64,000 bases of DNA from Bradyrhizobium stylosanthis. Lineage in GTDB: Bacteria; Pseudomonadota; Alphaproteobacteria; Rhizobiales; Xanthobacteraceae. Under the pieces are notes generated by a model that saw only the letters and a program-made list of their open reading frames with translations, was not told where the DNA came from and did no database searches. Positions 29,270-37,700 of this stretch are shown here, one piece after another. Made by a program: the position numbers and the translations under genes. How positions within the stretch are numbered: the stretch's first letter is position 1; each line of letters begins with the position of its first letter. The stretch is from assembly GCF_001641335.1 (NCBI RefSeq), contig NZ_LVEM01000004.1, positions 270,556 to 334,555 on the forward strand, read 5' to 3'.

Positions 29270-29830
29270 TGCGGACCTCCCTTCGCGCTTGCTTGTTTGC
29301 AAGCGCATTTGTGTTGTCACAGCTTCGCAGATCGAATTGACGCGTGATAGCCCGGTGTTTGACGGTGAATCGATGTTAGCGCAATCGTCTGACTTTTCAC
29401 CGAACAGTCGCAATAAAGCACGCCGGTGCCTCCGGCAAAGCTCGCCAGCCCTGTCACGCCGATCACAGCAATGGCCCCGACGGTTGCACGTCGGGGCCAT
29501 TCAAGATCAACAGGCATGGGTACATCCGCCGCGCCTGCTGAACGTTGATGCCACTGATTACCGCATCCGATCTGGCACAGACTGTGGCGAGGCTGCGGCA
29601 TCGGAATGATGACATTCTGCCTGAAAGCTGATGTCGGTCCACCTCATCATTGGTGGTACTCCGACCAGCTCGCTGCTTCGCCAGTGTCCTCGACGGGCCA
29701 TACTGACGAGCAGCCAAGCGGGGCGCCCCTGCCTAGATGAGCTCCATGCCACGCTGAGCAGTGAGCAGAAGGCCCGCTTCGACACGCGGCAGCAGGCCTC
29801 AAGCCCGTAAAGGCCGCACCTCTGGTAACT
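29270..29830. other. 560-bp stretch without a recognisable gene
   Basis: Base composition is less G+C-rich than in neighbouring genes. Several short frames exist on the minus strand, including one with a hydrophobic stretch (AVIGVTGLASFAGGTG), but none has a ribosome-binding site or recognisable family. It may hold remnants of a decayed gene or transferred DNA, plus the promoter of the small GTG-start gene. Confidence 0.45.
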
Positions 29831-30694
29831 CTACACCACCGTCTTGTGGCGTTCGATGCAGATGCGCAGCACCTCGTCGATCGGCCTGCCCCACCAGTCG
29901 TTGGAGAAGATTTCGATCTCGGAATAGCCAGCAAAGCCCTGGGCTTCGACCGCCTTGCGCACCGATTTGATGTCGATGACGCCGTCGCCCATCATGCCGC
30001 GGTCGTTGAGGATGTCCTTGGTCGGCACCAGCCAGTCGCAGACATGGAACGCGAGCAACCGATCCTTGCCGGCGCGCGCGATCTGGCCCATCAGCTCCGG
30101 ATCCCACCAGATGTGATAGACGTCGAGCGCGACGCCGAGCATGCCGCTGCGGGCAGGATCGAGCCGGTCGCAGATGTCGAGCGCCTGCTTCGTCGTATTC
30201 ACGCAGGCGCGGTCGCCGGCATAGGCAGGATGCAAGGGCTCGATCGCCAGCGGCAGCTTTGCCTGCCTGGCATAGTCGAGCATCTCCGCGAGGGCTTCCT
30301 CGACCTGCCCGCGCGCCGCCACGATGTCCTTCGACGGCTCGCTGCCCGGACGCGAATATTGCGGCAGGCCGCCGACGACGAGCACGATGCAGGATGCACC
30401 CAGCGCCTTGGCTTCATCGACGCAGCGGCGGTTGTCGTCGCGCACTTCGCCCCGGCGCGATGCGTCGGAGGTGAACATGCCGCCACGGCAATAGCCGGAG
30501 AGATCGAGACCGGCATCGCGCACGGCGCGCGCAGCACGGTCGAGACCGACGGAAGCGACCTGGTCGCGCCAGGGATCGATGGCGCGAATGCCATGCTTCG
30601 CGCAGGCATCGATGATCTCTACCAAATCACCCTGCTTGCGGACGGTCGCCGTGTTCAGCGACAGCCAGCGATGGTCGGACGAAAAATCGCGCAT
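29831..30694 (-). CDS. Sugar phosphate isomerase/epimerase-like TIM-barrel protein
   Basis: A 287-residue AP-endonuclease-2/xylose-isomerase-like TIM barrel. Probable metal ligands lie in LAIEPLHP (Glu), LDVYHIWWDPEL (Asp/His), FHVCDW and the late SEIEIFSNDWW. Such proteins isomerise or epimerise sugars, keto-acids or inositol derivatives. It is last in a seven-gene operon; its ATG overlaps the DUF993 stop (TGATG). Confidence 0.88.
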   Translation of the reverse strand: MRDFSSDHRWLSLNTATVRKQGDLVEIIDACAKHGIRAIDPWRDQVASVGLDRAARAVRDAGLDLSGYCRGGMFTSDASRRGEVRDDNRRCVDEAKALGASCIVLVVGGLPQYSRPGSEPSKDIVAARGQVEEALAEMLDYARQAKLPLAIEPLHPAYAGDRACVNTTKQALDICDRLDPARSGMLGVALDVYHIWWDPELMGQIARAGKDRLLAFHVCDWLVPTKDILNDRGMMGDGVIDIKSVRKAVEAQGFAGYSEIEIFSNDWWGRPIDEVLRICIERHKTVV

Positions 30695-31884
30695 CAGGAT
30701 TCGATACCGTGGGTGGCGAGCACGGTCTTCATCCGCTGCGTCGCGAGTTCGGGGTTGGCGAGCAGGCCGGCCTTGTCGGCGAGACGGAACAGCTCGGCCA
30801 GATGCAGCGTGGAGCGCGTGCTCTCCTGACCGCCGACCATGGTGAAATGATCCTGGTGGCCGTTCAGATAGGCCATGAACACCACGCCGGTCTTGTAGAA
30901 CCGCGTCGGCGCCTTGAAGATGTGCCGCGACAGCGGCACGGTCGGCCCCAGCACGTCGTGGAAGCCGGCCTCGTCGCCGGCAGCCAGCCGCGACAGCGCG
31001 TAGGATGCCGCAGGCGCAATGGCATCGAAGATGCCGAGCAGCGCATGCGAGAAGCCCTGTTCGTCGCCCGCAATCAGCTCGGCGTAATTGAAGTCGTCGC
31101 CGGTATACATCTTGATGCGCTTGTCGAGGCGGCGGCGCATGTCGATCTCGCGCTGCTTGTCCAGCAGCGAAACCTTGACGCCGTCGACCTTAGACGCGTT
31201 GTTGTTGATGATGGCCACCGCAACGTCCATCGCCTTGTCGAGATCCTTGGTGCCCCAATAGCCGGTCAGGGCGGGATCGAACATGTCGCCGAGCCAGTGG
31301 ATGATGACGGGCTCGCGGACCTGCGACAGCACACGATTATAGACCTTGGCGTAATCGTCGGCGCTGCGACCGAGTTTTGCCAGCGCGCGCGAGGCCATCA
31401 AAATGATGCGACCGCCAACCTTCTCGACCGCCGAGAGCTGCTCCTCGTAGGCGCGGATCACGTCGTCGATGGTCTTCGCATCCTCAACCGCGAGATGATC
31501 GGTACCGGCGCCCGAGAACACCAGCGCGTTGCGCCGCTTGGCTGCGCCGACCGAGCGCGTGATCAGCTCCAGCGAGGTCGGCCAGTCCAGCCCCATGCCG
31601 CGCTGGGCGGTGTCCATCGCTTCGGCGACGCCGAGGCCGAGGTCCCAGACATGTTCGCGGAAGGCGATAGTCTTGTCCCAGTCGACGGCGACCGAGAGCC
31701 AGGGGTCGTTGTCGGCGAAGGGATCGGCGACCGTGTGCACGGCCGAGAAGGCAATGCGGTTCAGCGGTCCCTCGAGCTTCGCCGGAAACGCGCGCGAGGC
31801 CGCCAACCGGTAGGTCTCGATCGAGCGATCGGCCTTCGGCAGCTTGAGCGACAATGACGACATGGGTTGGACGGGCTTGTTCAT
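30694..31884 (-). CDS. DUF993 family, dihydrodipicolinate-synthase-like protein
   Basis: A 396-residue protein of the DUF993 family, distantly related to class I aldolases of the dihydrodipicolinate synthase type. ATG 31884 (MNKPVQPM) has GAGAGG upstream; ATG 31863 (MSSLSLKL) is the alternative. The longer frame begins in a repeat and is rejected. An aldol cleavage or lyase step on a carbohydrate-derived compound is inferred from the fold and from neighbouring dehydrogenase, enolase-type and isomerase genes. Confidence 0.85.
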   Translation of the reverse strand: MNKPVQPMSSLSLKLPKADRSIETYRLAASRAFPAKLEGPLNRIAFSAVHTVADPFADNDPWLSVAVDWDKTIAFREHVWDLGLGVAEAMDTAQRGMGLDWPTSLELITRSVGAAKRRNALVFSGAGTDHLAVEDAKTIDDVIRAYEEQLSAVEKVGGRIILMASRALAKLGRSADDYAKVYNRVLSQVREPVIIHWLGDMFDPALTGYWGTKDLDKAMDVAVAIINNNASKVDGVKVSLLDKQREIDMRRRLDKRIKMYTGDDFNYAELIAGDEQGFSHALLGIFDAIAPAASYALSRLAAGDEAGFHDVLGPTVPLSRHIFKAPTRFYKTGVVFMAYLNGHQDHFTMVGGQESTRSTLHLAELFRLADKAGLLANPELATQRMKTVLATHGIES

Positions 31885-31901
31885 GACTTCGAACCTCTCC
31901 C

Positions 31902-31987
31902 CGTCATTGCGAGGAGCGAAGCGACGAAGCAATCCAGACTGCCTCTGCGGAAAGACGCTGGATTGCTTCGCTTCGCTCGCAATGACG
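31902..31987. repeat. Family A intergenic repeat (copy 1)
   Basis: An 86-bp imperfect palindrome beginning CGTCATTGCGAGGAGCG and ending CGCTCGCAATGACG, with inner GCAATCCAGA and TGGATTGC arms. It sits between the Gfo/Idh and DUF993 genes of one operon. Other copies: 37587, 38461, 50224, 58845. This element type is widespread in Bradyrhizobium. Confidence 0.85.
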
Positions 31988-32011
31988 GCTTGGTAGACAT
32001 CGGGGCTTATC

Positions 32012-33163
32012 TCAGACCTTGATCGGGGCGACGTCGATCCAGCGCCGTTCCTTCCAGCTCTTCAGCGCGCATTCGGCGAGCTGCACGCCCTTGGCACCTT
32101 CGAGCAGCGTGAACTTGTAGGGCGCATCCTCGTAGACGTGGCGGATGAACATCTCCCACTGCTCCTTGAAGCCGTTGTCGTAGGAGACGTTGTCCGGCAG
32201 CTTCTGCCAGTCGCCGTAGAAATCGTGCAGCCGCTTCTCGTCGGGATTCCAGACCGGCCGAGGGGTCGCCTGCCGCGCCTGGATCATGCAGTCGGTGAGC
32301 CCTGCGACCGCCGAGCCGAGCGTGCCGTCGACCTGGAAGGTGACGAGGTCGTCGCGATAGACGCGTGTGACCCAGGACATGTTGATGTGGGCGATGACGC
32401 CGCCCTCGAGCTGGAAGGTGGCGTAAGCGGAGTCGTCCGCTGTCGCCTTGTACTTCTTGCCCTGCTCGTCGAAACGTTCAGGAATGTCGGTGTTGCCGAT
32501 GCAGACCACGCTCTGGACGTTGCCGAAAAGATTATCGAGCACGTAGCGCCAGTGGCAGACCATGTCGAGGATGATGCCGCCGCCGTCCTCGTCGCGATAG
32601 TTCCAGGACGGCCGCTGCGCCTCCTGCCAGCCGCCTTCGAACACCCAATAGCCGAACTCGCCGCGCACCGAGAGGATGCGGCCGAAGAAGCCGGAGTCGC
32701 GCAGGAAGGCGATCTTCTTCAGGCCGGGCAGGAACAGCTTGTCCTGCACCGTGCCGTGCTTGACGCCCTTGGCGTTGGCGAGCTTCACGACCTCGACGGC
32801 TTCCTCAAAATTGGTCGCAATCGGCTTCTCGCAATAGACGTGCTTGCCGGCATTGATGGCCTGGGTGAGCAGACCGGGACGGGCCTGCGTGGTCGCGGCG
32901 TCGAAGAACATGGTGTCGTTCTTGTCGGCGAGCGCGGCGTCGAGATCGGTGGTCCAGCGCGTGATGTTGTAGCGTTTTGCCAGCGCCTCGACCTTCTCGG
33001 CGCTGCGGCCGACCAGGATCGGGTCGGGCATCACGCGGTCGCCATTCTTCAGGCGGACGCCGCCCTGGTCGCGGATCGCGACGATCGAGCGAATCAGATG
33101 CTGGTTGAGCCCCATGCGGCCGGTGACGCCGTTCATGATGAGGCCGAGGCGTTGGGTGGTCAT
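32012..33163 (-). CDS. Gfo/Idh/MocA family oxidoreductase
   Basis: A 383-residue NAD(P)-dependent dehydrogenase. The N-terminal Rossmann start (LIMNGVTGRMG) is unusual in replacing the common GxGxxG, but the family's CEKPIA motif (HVYCEKPIATN) with its catalytic Lys is intact, and a C-terminal beta-sheet domain follows. It should oxidise or reduce a cyclic polyol or sugar derivative. It overlaps the upstream enolase-superfamily gene by ATGA. Confidence 0.9.
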   Translation of the reverse strand: MTTQRLGLIMNGVTGRMGLNQHLIRSIVAIRDQGGVRLKNGDRVMPDPILVGRSAEKVEALAKRYNITRWTTDLDAALADKNDTMFFDAATTQARPGLLTQAINAGKHVYCEKPIATNFEEAVEVVKLANAKGVKHGTVQDKLFLPGLKKIAFLRDSGFFGRILSVRGEFGYWVFEGGWQEAQRPSWNYRDEDGGGIILDMVCHWRYVLDNLFGNVQSVVCIGNTDIPERFDEQGKKYKATADDSAYATFQLEGGVIAHINMSWVTRVYRDDLVTFQVDGTLGSAVAGLTDCMIQARQATPRPVWNPDEKRLHDFYGDWQKLPDNVSYDNGFKEQWEMFIRHVYEDAPYKFTLLEGAKGVQLAECALKSWKERRWIDVAPIKV

Positions 33164-34566
33164 GCCAGATACTCCTGAAGTGATGTTGGCTGTTCGAGCG
33201 GGCGGAGCGCCGACCAGTCCGGATGGACCGACGTCGCAAAGCCCACTGTGTTGAGCGATCCCGTCAGGAGATCGCCGTCGTGAATGGAGAGGCGGATGCC
33301 CTGCCCGGCATCGGCATAGAGATCGGGATGCGCGACCGCGAAGGCCTGCGCTTCAGCGGCGGGCGTCTCGCCAAAGCCGTCGACATAATGGTGGCCGTTG
33401 CGCTCGGCATGTTCGAGGCAAAGCAGTGCGCCGAGCGCCAGGTCCTGCTGAAGAGCGAGTCCGGGCTGGCAGGTCAAGTCTTCGCCTGTCACGAAGCACT
33501 CCGCCCCTTCTTCGTCCAGCTTGGCGATGCGGGTGAAGTTCACGATCGACTTGTAGATGCCCTTGCAGGACTTCGACGAGATGCCGCTGTAACCGAGCTT
33601 GTGGGCGGTCGGCCAGGCGTCATATGAATCATCCGCCTCGTCGATAATGAAACCGCGGCGGCGCAGGGTATCGCCGAGCGGCGATTGACGCGTGACGGCG
33701 CGCGGCATGGGCTGCTCGATGTAGATCAGCTTGCGAAAGATCGGCTCCAGGGTGTTGTCGCGCTCCAGCCGGCTGACCAGTGTCGCAAGCGCCGTCAGGT
33801 CCGCATACTGCTCATTGCCGTCAAGCGTTACCTTGTAGTCAAACGGCAACGTCGCCAGCTCGCGGCCGATACGGATCAGCCTGATAGCATCCGCTTCGGG
33901 ATCGCCGCCGAGCTTCAGCTTGAAATAGCGCGCGCCGGCGTTTTCCTTCGGATCGGCCACGCCGCCATCGCCCTCGACCTTGTCGTCGAGGCCGACAGTA
34001 TGACGGATGGCAACGCGTTCCGACCGGTGCTGATTGGCAAGAACGAGAAACCGCGCGATATCAGCGTCATTCAAGTCCGGCGAGAGCCGTGCATCGATGC
34101 CCGCGATATTGCCGGCCATCCCGTCGAAGAAATTGCTCTCGACGCCGCGGAGCAGCGCATCGAGGATCGCCTTGTCGATCTCGGCAGGACCATAGGCGGC
34201 AGCCAGCGCCGGAATATTCTTCTTCGCACAGGTCGCGATCTGGGCACCGATGCACGAGGCGTGCAGATCGAACGCGGTCTGGAATCCGGTCCGCGCCAGA
34301 TAGAGCCCGCGCGCGATCTGAAGCGACCGTCGCAGTCCGTCGACCGTCTGCGCCGGCGACAGCTCCGGCCGTTTGTCGAACCATTTCGGCACCAGCAGCT
34401 CGGCACTGGCGCCGACTGCCGTCCCCCTGCCCTCGACCTCGATCTCCACCCGCACGAAGAGCTGCGGCGTCGCGTTGATCGTGATCGCGCCAAAGCGGAA
34501 CGGCCGCGCGAACTGCACGGGACGTTCGAAGAAGGCGATGTCTCGCAGCTTCAGGCGCGGCGCCAT
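33160..34566 (-). CDS. Enolase-superfamily (mandelate racemase-like) enzyme
   Basis: A 468-residue protein, longer than the usual 360-400. Candidate catalytic residues: K216/K218 (YFKLKLGG), metal ligands D249 (TLDGNEQY), E284 (IYIEQP) and E310 (IIDEADDSYD), and a second base at K332 or K335 (SSKSCKG). The K-x-K plus second-Lys pattern resembles the muconate-lactonising subgroup, which abstracts a proton alpha to a carboxylate for dehydration, epimerisation or cycloisomerisation. Substrate unknown. It begins 4 nt after the ABC ATPase stop. Confidence 0.8.
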   Translation of the reverse strand: MAPRLKLRDIAFFERPVQFARPFRFGAITINATPQLFVRVEIEVEGRGTAVGASAELLVPKWFDKRPELSPAQTVDGLRRSLQIARGLYLARTGFQTAFDLHASCIGAQIATCAKKNIPALAAAYGPAEIDKAILDALLRGVESNFFDGMAGNIAGIDARLSPDLNDADIARFLVLANQHRSERVAIRHTVGLDDKVEGDGGVADPKENAGARYFKLKLGGDPEADAIRLIRIGRELATLPFDYKVTLDGNEQYADLTALATLVSRLERDNTLEPIFRKLIYIEQPMPRAVTRQSPLGDTLRRRGFIIDEADDSYDAWPTAHKLGYSGISSKSCKGIYKSIVNFTRIAKLDEEGAECFVTGEDLTCQPGLALQQDLALGALLCLEHAERNGHHYVDGFGETPAAEAQAFAVAHPDLYADAGQGIRLSIHDGDLLTGSLNTVGFATSVHPDWSALRPLEQPTSLQEYLA

Positions 34567-34570
34567 GGTC

Positions 34571-35419
34571 TTAGTCCAGCGAACCTTGCGAGAAGAAATG
34601 CTTGCGGATGCGTTGCACGAGCTCCGTGAACACCGGATCGGCCATCACGTCGAGCGAGCGCGGGCGCGGCAGCGGCACGTCGTAGATCGCGGCGATCGCA
34701 CCGGGCCGCTCGGTCATGACCAGCACGCGGTCGGCGAGGAACACGGCCTCCGGAATCGAATGCGTGATCAGCAGCACCGTCTTCTCGGTCTCGCGCTGGA
34801 TCCGCATCAATTCGACATTCATGCGCTCGCGCGTCAGCGCATCGAGCGCGCCGAACGGCTCGTCCATCAGCATGATCCTGGGGTCGTGCACCAGCGCGCG
34901 GCAGATCGAGGCACGCTGCTGCATGCCGCCGGAGAGCTGCCAGGGCAATTTCTTCTCGAAGCCTTCGAGGCCGACCAGCTTCAGGAGCGACTTGGCGCGG
35001 GCGAGATATTCCTGCCGCGGCAACCGCTTCATGTCGATCGGCAGCATGACGTTGTTGAGGATGTTGCGCCAGGGCAGCAGCAGGGCGTTCTGGAAGACGA
35101 TGCCGACATTGCCGTGCGGCGTCGTTACCTTGTCGCCCTCGACCAGGACCTCGCCGGTGGTCGGCGGCAGCAATCCCGAGATCAGCTTGAGCAGCGTGGA
35201 CTTGCCGCAGCCGGAGGGGCCGACCACGACGAAGAATTCGCCGTCGTTGATGTGGAAGTCGAGCGGACGCAGCGAGGGCACATCGCCGTCGCGCGTCCGG
35301 TAGGTTTTCGACACGCCTGATAGCTTGATGCCCGACGCATCGCCGGCAGCCCGGTCGCTCACCAGTCTCAGATGCGCGGCCGGTTGCACGGTGTCACTCA
35401 CGATCGTCGCTGGTTTCAC
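34571..35419 (-). CDS. ABC transporter ATPase, nitrate/sulfonate/taurine (NMT1) class
   Basis: A 282-residue ATPase with Walker A GPSGCGKS, signature LSGGMQQR and Walker B IMLMDEPFGALD, of the SsuB/TauB type. The start is GTG 35419, overlapping the binding-protein stop (GTGA). The N-terminal 30 residues are an extra extension before the ATPase fold. It powers the importer formed with the adjacent permease and binding protein. Confidence 0.92.
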   Translation of the reverse strand: MKPATIVSDTVQPAAHLRLVSDRAAGDASGIKLSGVSKTYRTRDGDVPSLRPLDFHINDGEFFVVVGPSGCGKSTLLKLISGLLPPTTGEVLVEGDKVTTPHGNVGIVFQNALLLPWRNILNNVMLPIDMKRLPRQEYLARAKSLLKLVGLEGFEKKLPWQLSGGMQQRASICRALVHDPRIMLMDEPFGALDALTRERMNVELMRIQRETEKTVLLITHSIPEAVFLADRVLVMTERPGAIAAIYDVPLPRPRSLDVMADPVFTELVQRIRKHFFSQGSLD

Positions 35420-36408
35420 GAGCCACTCTTCGGCAGATAGTCGTTGGTATAGAAGGCCTTCGGGTTCTCCTTGGCCTTGGCGTCGAGACCGCCATATTCG
35501 ACCATCAGGTTGACCGAGTCGGTCATGTTCTGGTCGGTGACCTGGAACGGCCGCTTGCTCTTGGTCTCGGCGGTCCGGTACAGCGGAATGGTCAGCTCAA
35601 AGCCCTGCGTCAGCGTGTCGATCTTGCCGCCCTTGGGGTTGGCATCGAGGATCGACTGGGCCGCCGCCTTCGGCTCCTTCTCGGCCGCTTCGACCGCCTT
35701 GGTCGTTGCCGACATGAAGCGGCGGACGAGGTCGGCATTGGCCTTCACGTAGTCGGCATTGGCGATGATGCCCGACGAAACCATGTTGATGCCGTAGTCG
35801 GCGAACTTGATCGGGAACACGTCCTTGCCGGTGGCGTCCTTGATCTTCATCGACTGGTCCATGACGTAGCCGAGCAGCAGATCGGCCTGGCCGTTGATGA
35901 CGGCGTTGAGCTTGGTCTGGCCGTCGCCGGCGACCGTCTGGAAATCGCTTTCCTTGAGGCCGGTCTTCTTCAGGAACAGCGGCCAGATCTGGGTCATGGA
36001 ATCCGCCGGCGTGATCGCCACCGTCTTGCCCTTGATGTCCTCAGGCTTTTTGATGTTCTTGTCGGCAAAGCCCATGGCGGACATCGGCGAGGTCTGCAGC
36101 AGCACGCCGGTCGCAACCACGGGCGCGCCCTTGATCGCGGCGCGCATCATGGTGGGCACGTCGACATAGCCGAAGTCCGCGGTCTTGGCGGCGACGGCCT
36201 GCGTGGTCGCGGCCGAGCCGCGGCCTTCCTGAATTTCGAGATCGATGCCCTCGGCGGCATAGATGCCCTTGGCCTTGCCGTAATAGAACGGCGCGTGCTC
36301 GCCGTAGACATACCAGTTGAGCATCAGCACGACCTTGTCGGCAGCCTGCGCCGGCATTGCGGCAAACGCCATCAGCGCCACTGATGCAGCCCCAATCCAC
36401 TTCCTCAT
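35416..36408 (-). CDS. ABC transporter substrate-binding protein, NMT1/THI5-like
   Basis: A 330-residue periplasmic protein. ATG 36408 (MRKWIGAASVALM) has GGGAG 7 nt upstream and a signal peptide ending MPAQAADK; the longer frame lacks a signal and is rejected. The LNWYVYGEHAPFYYGKAKGIY start is typical of the SsuA/NMT1 family, which binds sulfonates, aromatic acids, pyrimidines or sugar-like compounds. Linked catabolic genes suggest an organic acid or polyol-type ligand. Confidence 0.92.
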   Translation of the reverse strand: MRKWIGAASVALMAFAAMPAQAADKVVLMLNWYVYGEHAPFYYGKAKGIYAAEGIDLEIQEGRGSAATTQAVAAKTADFGYVDVPTMMRAAIKGAPVVATGVLLQTSPMSAMGFADKNIKKPEDIKGKTVAITPADSMTQIWPLFLKKTGLKESDFQTVAGDGQTKLNAVINGQADLLLGYVMDQSMKIKDATGKDVFPIKFADYGINMVSSGIIANADYVKANADLVRRFMSATTKAVEAAEKEPKAAAQSILDANPKGGKIDTLTQGFELTIPLYRTAETKSKRPFQVTDQNMTDSVNLMVEYGGLDAKAKENPKAFYTNDYLPKSGS

Positions 36409-36479
36409 CGTCACTCTCCCTGTCGTTGTTGCTTCGGCCGTTGGTGGCCGTTCGTTGCTTGAATCAAGAGGCGAAGAAC

Positions 36480-37289
36480 TCAAGAGGCGAAAATCACGTC
36501 CTCGCGCTGGCTGACATGCCAGGGAATGACCAGCTTCTCGATCCGGTCCACGATCCAGAACAGGACGACGCCGAGCAGCGCCAGGATCACGAGGGCCGCG
36601 AACATCGTCGGCAGGTCGAAGGTGCCGATCGAGCGCTGCATCACATAGCCGATGCCGGAATTGGAGCCGACGAACTCGCCGACGACGGCGCCGACCACGG
36701 CAAGCGTCACGGACACCTTGAGGCCGGAAAAGATCGCCGGCAGCGCATGCGGCAGGTTCACCGCGCGGAACACCTGCAGGCGGCTGCCCTGCATGGCGCG
36801 GGCGAGGTCGACCATGTCAGGATCGACTGACTTGAAACCCTGCACGGCCGAGACCACCACCGGAAAAAAGCCGAGCAGGAAGGCCGAGATCACCTTCGGA
36901 ATGATGCCGAAGCCGAACCACACCACGAACAGCGGCGCGATCGCGATCTTCGGCACGGATTGGGAAAACACCAGCAGCGGATAGACGTAGCTCTCCACCG
37001 TCTTCGAGCCCGCGATCAGCATCGCGACGGGAATGCCGAACAGCGCCGACAGCAGGAAGCCGCAGACGGTCGCGTAGGCGGTCGGCCAGGACTGGCGCAG
37101 CAATTCCGGCCACTCGGTACGGAGCACGGCGAGCACATCGCCCGGCGACGGGATCTGGTAGGCGGGAATCCTGAACAGGCGGATCGCGAGATCCCAGGCC
37201 ACGACGATGAAGACGAGGAACAAGAACGGCCGAACCCACGCCGCATTCAGCAACTTTGAGATCGCATTCTGTGGCTTCGGCTCGGCCAA
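36480..37289 (-). CDS. ABC transporter permease, nitrate/sulfonate/taurine class
   Basis: A 269-residue inner-membrane permease with about six helices and the coupling segment DMVDLARAMQGSRLQVFRAV. The start is TTG 37289, supported by GGGAG 6 nt upstream. It is the first gene of the seven-gene minus-strand unit, so the operon promoter should lie in the repeat-filled region 37290-37700. Confidence 0.92.
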   Translation of the reverse strand: MAEPKPQNAISKLLNAAWVRPFLFLVFIVVAWDLAIRLFRIPAYQIPSPGDVLAVLRTEWPELLRQSWPTAYATVCGFLLSALFGIPVAMLIAGSKTVESYVYPLLVFSQSVPKIAIAPLFVVWFGFGIIPKVISAFLLGFFPVVVSAVQGFKSVDPDMVDLARAMQGSRLQVFRAVNLPHALPAIFSGLKVSVTLAVVGAVVGEFVGSNSGIGYVMQRSIGTFDLPTMFAALVILALLGVVLFWIVDRIEKLVIPWHVSQREDVIFAS

Positions 37290-37586
37290 TTTTCACTCCC
37301 GGCAGTCTTCTTCGTTGTGGGGAGAAATTAACTCGTTGGATAAATACTGTCCAGAGGTTTCCCTGTGACGTTTTGCGCCGGTTCCGGGGGCGTGGGGGAC
37401 GGGATTTGCACCTCCGTGTCCCGGACGCGCTGCTGCGCAGAGCCGGGACCCAGGGCCGCGTACGCCGTGGCGCAATGGACCCCGGCTCTGCAGCGCATCA
37501 CACCGGACGATGCTTCGCATCGCCGGGAGTGCTGCGCTGCGTCCGGGGCACGAGACGCTCGGTTCGACACGCACCTGCTTCCGCAT
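37290..37586. promoter_or_regulatory. Upstream region of the seven-gene operon
   Basis: Between the permease start and the TetR gene lie a family C repeat (37415-37554), a family A repeat (37587-37666) and about 120 bp of unique sequence (37290-37414). The operon promoter is most likely in that unique part. I see no clear -35/-10 or operator palindrome. Confidence 0.4.
37415..37554. repeat. Family C intergenic palindromic repeat (copy 3)
   Basis: It begins GTGTCCCGGACGCG, has inner arms CAGAGCCGGGACCCA and GACCCCGGCTCTGCAGC, and a third hairpin CGATGCTTCGCATCG before GTCCGGGGCACGAG. It is longer than copies 1 and 2 because of the extra hairpin, which copy 4 also has. Confidence 0.75.
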
Positions 37587-37666
37587 CGTCATTGCGAGCG
37601 CAGCGAAGCAATCCAGACTGCCGCCGCGGAAAGACCCTGGATTGCTTCACTGCGCTCGCAATGACG
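37587..37666. repeat. Family A intergenic repeat (copy 2)
   Basis: An 80-bp imperfect palindrome starting CGTCATTGCGAGCGCAGCG and ending GCGCTCGCAATGACG. It lies just past the TetR stop (37701, minus strand), where it may serve as a transcription end. Confidence 0.85.
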
Positions 37667-37700
37667 GAGGAAAGTGCCGGGCTACGGACCTCGAGCCTGA

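Noticed and set aside
29463..29785. Short minus-strand frames in the 29270-29830 stretch as genes
   Set aside because: No ribosome-binding site, no recognised family, and mutually overlapping frames; listed only as a non-coding or decayed region.
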